Assembly: GCA_905236235.1 (NCBI GenBank)
Contig: CAJOPA010000050.1
Coordinates: 1-47,940 of the forward strand
Source of the DNA: an uncultured Eubacterium sp.
GTDB taxonomy: Bacteria; Bacillota; Clostridia; Lachnospirales; Lachnospiraceae
Length of the DNA stretch: 47,940 bases
Reading direction: 5' to 3'
Made by a program: the position numbers and the translations under genes. The notes under the pieces are model-generated. The model searched no databases. It was not told where the DNA came from and saw nothing but the letters and a program-made list of their open reading frames with translations. The stretch's first letter is position 1. Each line of letters opens with the position of its first letter. Below are positions 26,491 through 33,216 of this stretch, piece by piece.

Positions 26491-27608
26491 AGGCACATCC
26501 CTCCGTCATACAACTCTCCGGATACCGCAAAATGCTTCCAGGGTATACATACGGGTCCTTCCTTTGCAAAGCATCTGGCAAACATGGCATCTCCGATGAT
26601 CACGTCAAAGGCTTCTTCCTCCACATACCGGATCAGCCCCGTCTCCTCTTTAAAGCGCATGTCCCGGGTCTTTTTGAACGCCGGCTTCATCATGAAAAAG
26701 CTACCACAGACACAGTTTTCATCTTCCTCACGACCAAGGGCCGTCCGCAGCGCATTGGCGGCGATCTGCTGATGCAGGATCAGGATTTTTAAGTCTTCTT
26801 CTTTCTTTCCTTTTTCCTTCGCCGTCGTTTGCAATCTCTCCCGCATCTCCCGCACCAGAGAGGTATCAAGGAGCGGGTAATCCATCTCATACGGAATGCC
26901 GTACGTAGCCTGCATCCGCTGCGCAAGCCGCAGTCCGGAGGGTGCGATCACCAGGTTCTTTGCGATCCTCTCCGGATGGGAAAGCGGTGCGAGCGGATCC
27001 TCTTCCCCGCCCTTTAAGCCGTAGCACAGGATCTTTTTATCGGCAAACGCCGGACAGGCGCAAAGCGCCGCATAGGGATCGACATAGGACGTATTTAAAG
27101 GTGTGGCGCCAAGAATGCCGACAACCTCCCCTTTTGCGGGATCAACGTCATCTGCCGGCTTATCCATAAACGCATGGAAAAGCGCCATGTAGGCCTCCTC
27201 TTCTCCTTCGTCGTACAGACCCATGCCTCTGGCATCCACACTAAGGATCGGCACATTCGGACATTCCTTTTCGCAAAGATGTCGTAAGGCGGCAAAGTCC
27301 GTTGCGATCACAGCCGGCACCGGCGTGGAGATCAGCGCCGCAAAAGGCGCATCCATGGTTTTTAGGATCTTTCCGAGCTTCTTGGCAAGAAGGTCGTCTT
27401 TGCCAAGGATCGCATCCATGTCTCTGAGTCCCGCAGAAAAGATCCTGCTTTTTTCAAGGAACCACCGCGGCTCGTCAAAACCGCACACATTGCCGGTACA
27501 TCCTCCCGCATCGCAGATGACAAGGATCCCGCCAAGTTCATACAATACCCCGCAGGCGCCGGACTGATCCGGTGCAAACGGTGCCAGGTATTTCAACAAT
27601 CCCCGCAT
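26487..27608 (-). CDS. Nitrogenase component-1-like protein, triad 2, first subunit type (373 residues)
   Basis: This is a paralogue of the protein at 18116-19315, with C19 (SGACGVLYELGG), C37 (AGGCTGN) and DEPRW (45-49) in identical register, followed by GLRDMDAILGKDDLL. It carries further cysteines not shared with the paralogue: C32, C42, a CxC in ENCVCGSFF, and a C-terminal group (FARCF, GPVCIPW, GGMCL). Length is short for component-1 proteins. The start is one base upstream of the previous gene's stop region, with GGAGG eight bases ahead, and the stop overlaps hypF as ATGA. Coupling to hypF is therefore tight. Its function is unknown; a scaffold or catalytic subunit role is possible. Confidence 0.78.
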   Translation of the reverse strand: MRGLLKYLAPFAPDQSGACGVLYELGGILVICDAGGCTGNVCGFDEPRWFLEKSRIFSAGLRDMDAILGKDDLLAKKLGKILKTMDAPFAALISTPVPAVIATDFAALRHLCEKECPNVPILSVDARGMGLYDEGEEEAYMALFHAFMDKPADDVDPAKGEVVGILGATPLNTSYVDPYAALCACPAFADKKILCYGLKGGEEDPLAPLSHPERIAKNLVIAPSGLRLAQRMQATYGIPYEMDYPLLDTSLVREMRERLQTTAKEKGKKEEDLKILILHQQIAANALRTALGREEDENCVCGSFFMMKPAFKKTRDMRFKEETGLIRYVEEEAFDVIIGDAMFARCFAKEGPVCIPWKHFAVSGELYDGGMCL

Positions 27609-28913
27609 CTACCATACCTCCATGACCGCATTAAGCAGTTTACATAATCCATAATATCCGAACGGCTTCTCATCCTGAGAAAACGGTACATTCGGCACCT
27701 CGGGATGATAATACGCCGCATCCCTGCCGATCGTCACATCCGCCTTTCCCTGCCCGATGGCATAATGCATCATAGTCGGGGAAAGATTGGAATAGATCCG
27801 GGTGTCCGGTGAGATCTGCGCGAGTGCCCGTATATAATACAGATTATCCTCGCTGACCGTTCCGTAGATCTCATCCACCGTAGCGCCGGCCTCCGCAAGC
27901 GCTAACGACAGTTCAAAGGGATCGGCATCCGTCCACTCACCCACGCAGATATGCTTTCCGTGTGCTTTCTTTGAAAAAGCATCCACACAGGCCTTCGCCT
28001 TTTCATAGTAAGGTTCTTGCGAAAACTCCACGCCCAAAGCCGCTGCGAGAAGTGCATACTGCCGCCGGATCTTCTCCAACCGGTACATCCTCTTGATCTC
28101 CACGGAGGGAATCCCCAAACGGGTTTCCATATCCTTGGCGCAATACCTCGCCTCGGGATTTAAGATCAGATTAAAATTGGCCTCCGCCATCTTTTGATAT
28201 TCCGCAAAATCCCGGCAGGTCCCGATCTCCCGGATCGTCCGAATCCCCACGGAAAAAAGGAGCGAAAACAGCTCACTCTCCTTGTCAAACGCAGTAAATT
28301 CCCCAAGGATATTCATGGATGTGGAACATTTTTTTACAGGTGAAAGAAGGCTGTAGATCGTTTGCCGCACATGAACCATGGGCGGCAATCTTCCCTCACG
28401 GGTCAGCGCATACATATACGCCGGAAGCACCGGGATCCCGGCCTCCTCGGTCGCCTTTCGACAGACACGGTCCATGTCCGTCCCCAAAAGCGCATCCACG
28501 CAGGTAATGCAAAGCATCACGGCGCTGGGGCGCTTCTCTGCCACGGTCAGGATCTCTTTGACGGCGTCTGCGATCTTGCCGAGATGCCTTCCCGTCACGA
28601 TATCCGTCTCATCCATTAAAAGGAAGAAGAATCTGTCGCGATATTCCGGAAGATCCATCATGCCGGACGTATTTCTGCCGCAACACCCCGGTGCGACCAA
28701 GAGCATCACGCTTTCCGGAAGTGCCAGTGCCGCTCTCTTCACACCAAATCCCTGCGCGCCCGGCGAATTAAACGCCAGTGTCGCCGGAGAGCTGTAGATC
28801 ATATGCTCCGAGGAAATAAATTCCGACGGAAGATGCTCCTTGCCGGCCGCAGCGATCTCGGACGCCGTCCGCATAAATACCTGATTTTTTTCAATTACCA
28901 TATCATTCTTCAT
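27609..28913 (-). CDS. Nitrogenase component-1-like protein, triad 2, second subunit type (434 residues)
   Basis: This is a paralogue of the protein at 19312-20661. Shared features are the PGC/AGC cysteine (C77 here, APGCCGR) and the TC/SC cysteine (C138 here, [16 protein letters not shown]), plus the downstream [12 protein letters not shown] block that matches the partner's LMRRQLYAAL region. Additional cysteines C78, C135 and C151 occur here. It lacks the CPGCGG tail of its paralogue. The start is ATG 28913, overlapping the NifH-like stop by 11 bases with AAGGA upstream; the longer frame to 28961 lies inside the NifH-like gene. It should form the heterodimer of triad 2 with the following gene. 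Confidence 0.75.
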   Translation of the reverse strand: MKNDMVIEKNQVFMRTASEIAAAGKEHLPSEFISSEHMIYSSPATLAFNSPGAQGFGVKRAALALPESVMLLVAPGCCGRNTSGMMDLPEYRDRFFFLLMDETDIVTGRHLGKIADAVKEILTVAEKRPSAVMLCITCVDALLGTDMDRVCRKATEEAGIPVLPAYMYALTREGRLPPMVHVRQTIYSLLSPVKKCSTSMNILGEFTAFDKESELFSLLFSVGIRTIREIGTCRDFAEYQKMAEANFNLILNPEARYCAKDMETRLGIPSVEIKRMYRLEKIRRQYALLAAALGVEFSQEPYYEKAKACVDAFSKKAHGKHICVGEWTDADPFELSLALAEAGATVDEIYGTVSEDNLYYIRALAQISPDTRIYSNLSPTMMHYAIGQGKADVTIGRDAAYYHPEVPNVPFSQDEKPFGYYGLCKLLNAVMEVW

Positions 28914-29658
28914 GAAGCAGATCCTTTGCCAATTGCATGTATATCTTTGAGATCTCCGCATCCGGACATCCTTCGATCACGGTCTTTCCGAGATCCTCAC
29001 AGGCGTGGATCTCGGCACTGCGCGGAATATCCGCCAGGATCTTAAGATCGCGCTCCTTTGCAAATGCCCGCACTCTCTCCTCCTCGTCTTCCACATTCCT
29101 GCGGTTAAGGATGAGTCCCTTCACCTTGGCATACCCACGATCCTCAAAATTTTCAACCGCACGATAGATGTTGTCCGCCGCATACAGCGCCATCTTTTCT
29201 CCGGAGGTCACGATCAAAATCTCCTCCGCATAACCCTCGCGGATCGGCGCGGCAAAGCCGCCGCAAACCACATCGCCCAAAACATCATACAGCACAACAT
29301 CCGGACGATAGGTCTCAAACAGTTCCAGATCCTCGAGTAGCTTAAACGTGGTGATGATCCCACGACCCGCGCATCCCAGGCCCGGGGTGGGTCCTCCCGT
29401 CTCGATGCAGATCACGCCGCCGAAGCCCTCCTTGACGATCTGGGACAATTCCTCGGGTTCCTCATCATACATCCGCATATAGTCCATCACCGGAAGCACG
29501 GGGTCGTTAAGCCCCACAAGGTTTAACGTGGAATCCGCCTTAGGGTCACATCCGATCTGAATCACGCGCTTGCCCATCTTGGCCAGTGCTGCCGACAGAT
29601 GGGAAGTCGTCGTGGATTTGCCGATCCCGCCTTTTCCGTAGATTGCGATCTTTTGCAT
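28903..29658 (-). CDS. NifH/BchL-like ATP-dependent iron-sulfur reductase, triad 2 (251 residues)
   Basis: This is the first gene of the operon. The P-loop GKGGIGKS is at residues 8-15; cluster ligands are C96 (PGLGCAGRG) and C132 (GDVVCGGF); DPKADST and [11 protein letters not shown] switch segments are intact. It is a clear paralogue of the 20665-21426 protein, but the two differ enough in the middle ([13 protein letters not shown] here) to suggest specific partners. The start is ATG 29658; AGGAGG lies ten bases upstream, and a longer in-frame start at 29682 would place the ribosome site inside the gene. Confidence 0.9.
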   Translation of the reverse strand: MQKIAIYGKGGIGKSTTTSHLSAALAKMGKRVIQIGCDPKADSTLNLVGLNDPVLPVMDYMRMYDEEPEELSQIVKEGFGGVICIETGGPTPGLGCAGRGIITTFKLLEDLELFETYRPDVVLYDVLGDVVCGGFAAPIREGYAEEILIVTSGEKMALYAADNIYRAVENFEDRGYAKVKGLILNRRNVEDEEERVRAFAKERDLKILADIPRSAEIHACEDLGKTVIEGCPDAEISKIYMQLAKDLLHEE

Positions 29659-29711
29659 GGAATCTCTTCCTCCTGTTATCATCCTTTTCCCGCAGGATCA
29701 CCCTTAGGGAT

Positions 29712-29736
29712 AAAAAAAACCGGGACTGATGCCCGG
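29712..29736 (-). terminator. Intrinsic terminator in the operon leader
   Basis: On the minus strand CCGGG, a seven-base loop GCATCAG-T region, and CCCGG are followed by eight T. It lies about 54 bases before the first start codon (29658) and after the promoter, so it can only act as a regulated stop ahead of the eleven-gene operon. The stem is short (five GC pairs). Confidence 0.7.
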
Positions 29737-29826
29737 GTGTGTCAAAATACGCAAAGAAAATCCTTGCGTCAAAATCCATATACACAGCCTTAAACTCGGA
29801 CGAATCCTTGCATCAGGTTCTGTGTA
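29712..29826 (-). promoter_or_regulatory. Structured leader of the nitrogenase-like/hyp operon (candidate attenuator or riboswitch)
   Basis: Between promoter and first gene the minus strand holds, in order: TACACAG (29826-29820 side) able to pair with CTGTGTA (29787-29781 side); inside it CCT/AGG and a GGA-TTCG-TCC tetraloop hairpin; an ACGCAA/TTGCGT hairpin near 29748-29769; and a terminator. The segment CTGATGC (minus strand, 29816-29810) is an exact seven-base complement of GCATCAG in the terminator loop (29732-29726). That is a typical arrangement for alternative pairing. It matches no riboswitch class I can recall. Because the start site may fall inside the first arm, the outer stem is uncertain. 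Confidence 0.5.
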
Positions 29827-29827
29827 C

Positions 29828-29856
29828 ATTTTATCATACAATCCATCCAAAAACAA
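29828..29856 (-). promoter_or_regulatory. Promoter of the nitrogenase-like/hyp operon
   Basis: TTGTTT (29856-29851) and TAAAAT (29833-29828) on the minus strand are 17 bases apart, with TGA just before the -10 box as in extended -10 promoters. It is back to back with the promoter of the YidC-fusion gene. Confidence 0.65.
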
Positions 29857-29862
29857 GGTCCG

Positions 29863-29891
29863 TTTCCTAATCCTTCAAAACATGCTATACT
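29863..29891 (+). promoter_or_regulatory. Promoter of the first YidC-phosphotransferase fusion gene
   Basis: TTTCCT (29863-29868) and TATACT (29886-29891) are 17 bases apart. The -10 box is good and the -35 weak. A GGGAG ribosome site lies before the ATG at 29929. Confidence 0.5.
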
Positions 29892-29928
29892 GTCATTCGT
29901 GTGAGTTATTATTTGGGAGTTTTGTGTT

Positions 29929-32571
29929 ATGAAAATTTTGATCTCTGCGATTGCAAAGCTCGGATCCATGGCCTATATGGCCCTGATCGGTCCTTTGGAA
30001 CTCGTTTTCAGTGTTATTTTCCAGGTGGTATACAACCATACCTTTCATGCCGGTTTTTCCATCATCGTACTTAGCCTCGCCATGAATTTTCTGGTGCTGC
30101 CCCTCTACAAACGTGCCGATGCCATCCAATCGGAGGAGGCCGAGACAGAAAAACGTCTGTCCGGCTGGGTCAGCCATATCAAAAAACATTTTTACGGCGA
30201 TGAAAAATTCATGGTCCTGCAGACCTACTATCGGCAGAACAATTATAAGCCGACCTACGCATTAAAGGGCTCTCTGTCTCTGCTATTGGAGATTCCCTTT
30301 TTTATCGCAGCCTATCATTTTCTCTCCACGCTTGCGGTTCTTGAAGGGTCCTCCTTCGGTCCGATCGCGGATCTGGGTGTCCCGGACGGACTTCTTCGCA
30401 TCTCGGGGATGTCGATCTCAATCCTTCCCCTGATCATGACGGCTGTCAACATTCTCTCCGGTGCCATCTATACCAAGGGTATGACGAAAAAAGCCAAGGT
30501 CCAGCTCTACGGCATGGCTGTTATTTTTCTGATCTTTCTATCCCCGTCGCCTGCCGGTCTCGTTTTTTACTGGACCTGCAACAACCTTTTTTCTCTTATA
30601 AAAAATATCGTAAGCCGATTGCCCCTTCCCAAAAGAAAGCTTTTCCGTTTCGCGCGCACAAAACAAGCGCCCGTTACCGTCGATCACAGGATCTTTACTT
30701 TGGGCGTTCTGCTTTTGTCCGTACTGACGGGGATCCTGATCCCCTCTGCCGTCATTGCTTCTTCCGCCCAGGAATTTATCCAGCTGTCCGGGCAGACGAC
30801 GCCTTTGCAATATGTACTTAACAGCGCATGCTATGCCTTTGGCTTTTTCGGTATCTGGTTGACTGTGTTTTACAGACTGGCTACCCCTCGCGCCAAGGTC
30901 TTTTGGGGATGGCTGGTGTGGATACTTTGCGGTATTTCCGTGTGTGATTATATGTTCTTTGGCAAGAATCTCGGTATCCTGTCCAACACCCTGGTTTACG
31001 AGAATACGCCGACCTTTGCACTTACGACGCAGATCATCAATGCCGCGGTCCTGCTTGCAATCATCCTTATTTGCACGTTCCTTTTTAAAAAGAAACCTGC
31101 GCTGCCCAAAACCATCACCGTCACCTGCCTGATCACGGCCATACTCATGTCCGGGATGAATATCCATACGATCCACGCCTCCTACAACGAAGCTTCCGCG
31201 ACCCTTTCCGCCAATGCGAACGCCTCCTCGGCCACCGTTCCTTTAAGCGCAAACGGCGAAAATGTCATCGTGATCATGATGGATCGCATGCTCGGGTTTT
31301 ACCTTCCCTATATCATGCATGAAAATCAGACTTTAAAAGACCAGTTTGCCGGCTTTACTTTTTATTCCAACACGACCTCCTTCGGATTTACCACCAATAT
31401 CGGCTCGCCCGGTTTGTACGGCGGTTACGAATATACCCCGGAGGAGATGAACAAACGCTCCGACGAGTTACTCACCGACAAACACAACGAAGCCTTAAAG
31501 GTCATGCCGGTATTATTTGACGAAAATGGATACCAGGTGACAATCTTTAATCCCACCTATGCCAACTACCAGTGGATCCCGGATATCACCATCTATGATG
31601 ATTATCCCAACATTCACGCCTATCTTACGGAAGGCACCCTGGGGCATGACGAATTTGTAGATACCTTTGACTTGGATCACGCATCTTCCCTCTCGTCCGA
31701 GTTCTTCTGCTACAGCATCATGAAGATCGCGCCGCTTTCCTTCCAGACGGCATTCTATGATGACGGCAACTACAACCGGCCGGTCACGGATGCGGTGGCG
31801 CTGACCCAGACCTACGAGAACTACACCCATGCAACGGGACTGCGCGAATCCACCATGAATGCCTATTATGAATTAAAAAACCTGCCGGAAGTCATTGAGG
31901 TGACAGAGGATACCAAAGGAAGCTTTTTTATGATGAGCAGTAACCTCGCCCATGAGATCATGCTTTTTTCGGAAAACGGTTATGTACCGTCCGCCACGGT
32001 AGACAACACCCCGTATGAACCGGAAAACGTCCAAGCCATCGGCCTTGTCAAAACCGATGATGACGGCAATACGTTAACACTCCGTACCGCCTCACAGGTC
32101 ATGCATTACCATGTGAACATGGCCGCCATGATCCAGCTTGGGAATCTTATGGATGCGCTTCGGGACCGCGATGTCTATGATAATACGCGCATCATCCTGG
32201 TCTCCGATCACGGACGGCCCATCGATCAGTTCCCCGATGCCTATTTTGACGGCAAACTCGGTCCGGAGGCCGCCCAGGCATTTCTGATGGTAAAGGATTT
32301 TCACAGTACGGAATTTACCGTGGATACAACCTTTATGACCAATGCGGACGTGCCGACCCTGGCCATGCAGGATGTGATCGACAACCCCGTCAATCCCTTT
32401 ACGGGCAAGCCGATCGACTCCTCCGCCAAATACGAGCGACCGATCCACGTATACTATACGGCCTACTGGAATACGGCCGAAAACAACGGTACCACCTTCG
32501 TCGACGACGGAAGGTGGTATGAAGTCCATGACAATGTTTGGGATATCAATAACTGGAGTATTTACAAATAG
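29929..32571 (+). CDS. YidC/Oxa1-like domain fused to LtaS/sulfatase-like phosphotransferase, copy 1 (880 residues)
   Basis: Residues about 1-230 resemble the YidC/Oxa1 insertase core: AMNFLVLPLYKRADAIQ, a charged cytoplasmic hairpin (KKHFYGDEKFMVLQTYYRQ), ALKGSLSLLLEIPFFIAAY, and a last helix ending WTCNNLFSLIKN. About 250-415 is a second block of four or five hydrophobic segments. From about 440 to the end is an extracytoplasmic alkaline-phosphatase-superfamily domain: metal ligand D452 in VIMMDR, SDHG at 759-762 after NTRIILV, and ADVPTLA. The Thr-Asn in FTTNIGSPGLYGG (T489) is conserved in the second copy and is the best nucleophile candidate. LtaS-type enzymes move glycerol-phosphate or phosphoethanolamine; the substrate here is unknown. 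The fusion is unusual. Confidence 0.85.
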   Translation: MKILISAIAKLGSMAYMALIGPLELVFSVIFQVVYNHTFHAGFSIIVLSLAMNFLVLPLYKRADAIQSEEAETEKRLSGWVSHIKKHFYGDEKFMVLQTYYRQNNYKPTYALKGSLSLLLEIPFFIAAYHFLSTLAVLEGSSFGPIADLGVPDGLLRISGMSISILPLIMTAVNILSGAIYTKGMTKKAKVQLYGMAVIFLIFLSPSPAGLVFYWTCNNLFSLIKNIVSRLPLPKRKLFRFARTKQAPVTVDHRIFTLGVLLLSVLTGILIPSAVIASSAQEFIQLSGQTTPLQYVLNSACYAFGFFGIWLTVFYRLATPRAKVFWGWLVWILCGISVCDYMFFGKNLGILSNTLVYENTPTFALTTQIINAAVLLAIILICTFLFKKKPALPKTITVTCLITAILMSGMNIHTIHASYNEASATLSANANASSATVPLSANGENVIVIMMDRMLGFYLPYIMHENQTLKDQFAGFTFYSNTTSFGFTTNIGSPGLYGGYEYTPEEMNKRSDELLTDKHNEALKVMPVLFDENGYQVTIFNPTYANYQWIPDITIYDDYPNIHAYLTEGTLGHDEFVDTFDLDHASSLSSEFFCYSIMKIAPLSFQTAFYDDGNYNRPVTDAVALTQTYENYTHATGLRESTMNAYYELKNLPEVIEVTEDTKGSFFMMSSNLAHEIMLFSENGYVPSATVDNTPYEPENVQAIGLVKTDDDGNTLTLRTASQVMHYHVNMAAMIQLGNLMDALRDRDVYDNTRIILVSDHGRPIDQFPDAYFDGKLGPEAAQAFLMVKDFHSTEFTVDTTFMTNADVPTLAMQDVIDNPVNPFTGKPIDSSAKYERPIHVYYTAYWNTAENNGTTFVDDGRWYEVHDNVWDINNWSIYK

Positions 32572-32576
32572 GCAAT

Positions 32577-32599
32577 AAAAAAGCCGGCGAAAAGCCGGC
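32577..32599 (-). terminator. Terminator of the YuiD-like gene
   Basis: On the minus strand GCCGGC, loop TTTTC, GCCGGC is followed by six T. It lies between the convergent ends of the fusion gene and the YuiD-like gene and only has a U run on the minus strand. Confidence 0.75.
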
Positions 32600-32614
32600 C
32601 ATAACGCATACACT

Positions 32615-33055
32615 CTACAACAATACCAAAAACGCCACGACCAGGCCAAGAAGCGCGCCAAAGAATACCTGCAGTGGACTGTGTCCCAAGAATTCCTTAA
32701 GCAGCTCCTCAGGATCCGTATCCTTATTCATCTGCATCATGATCTCATTTAAGGTCTCCGCGTGTTTGCCGGCTTCTCTGCGTACACCCATGGCATCATG
32801 CATCACCACAATGGCAAGCACCGTGCTGATGGCAAACGCAGACGAATCAAACCCATAAAGCATCCCTGCGGAAGCTGCCAGAGACGTCACCGTGGCAGAA
32901 TGTCCGCTGGGCATCCCACCGTCTCCCAAGAGTCTTTTCCAAGAAAATTCACGATTAACAACAGCATAGATCAAAGCCTTGATCACCTGTGCACTCGCCC
33001 AGGCAACCAACGCCACGATCAACATCCTGTTGTGCAAAACATCCGTTAGAAACAT
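32615..33055 (-). CDS. Divergent PAP2 family (YuiD/DUF212) membrane protein, 146 residues
   Basis: YuiD-type proteins are small membrane proteins related to acid phosphatase/vanadium haloperoxidase enzymes. The motif GGMPSGHSATVTSLAAS near residue 47 and the later HDAMGVRREAGKHAE are diagnostic. Three to four hydrophobic segments are seen. The start is ATG 33055, behind GAGGAGAA; the extension to 33079 lacks a ribosome site. Members may act on lipid phosphates such as undecaprenyl diphosphate, which would suit a cell-wall-polymer region, but activity is not proven for the family. Confidence 0.9.
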   Translation of the reverse strand: MFLTDVLHNRMLIVALVAWASAQVIKALIYAVVNREFSWKRLLGDGGMPSGHSATVTSLAASAGMLYGFDSSAFAISTVLAIVVMHDAMGVRREAGKHAETLNEIMMQMNKDTDPEELLKEFLGHSPLQVFFGALLGLVVAFLVLL

Positions 33056-33148
33056 CCTATTCTCCTCTATCCCCCGCATTTGTCTATACTACATTTTCCT
33101 TACACAAAATGCAAGACGTTTCTATCCGTCAGAGAAATTCGGATGAAA

Positions 33149-33180
33149 AAATACCGGTCGGAAAAATCCGACCGGTATTT
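33149..33180 (-). terminator. Terminator of the beta-helix lipoprotein gene
   Basis: A perfect 12-base stem (ATACCGGTCGGA with TCCGACCGGTAT, 33151-33162 and 33167-33178) has a four-base loop and A/T runs on both sides. It can act in both directions; on the minus strand it ends the lipoprotein gene. Confidence 0.85.
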
Positions 33181-33216
33181 AAATGACTTAATTATCCCGT
33201 CACTTACGGCTTCTTC

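Noticed and set aside
18116-29658. True nitrogen fixation genes
   Set aside because: No nifB, nifE, nifN, nifV or molybdenum genes are seen, the component-1 proteins are short, and only two cluster cysteines per subunit are conserved.
29546-29785. Possible leader peptide crossing the operon terminator
   Set aside because: The frame has no ribosome site, runs far into the NifH-like gene in another frame, and shows no run of codons for one amino acid, so peptide-based attenuation is unlikely.
29929-32571. A housekeeping YidC insertase
   Set aside because: The protein is over three times longer than a plain insertase, has a paralogue, carries a phosphotransferase domain, and is not near rpmH, rnpA or jag.
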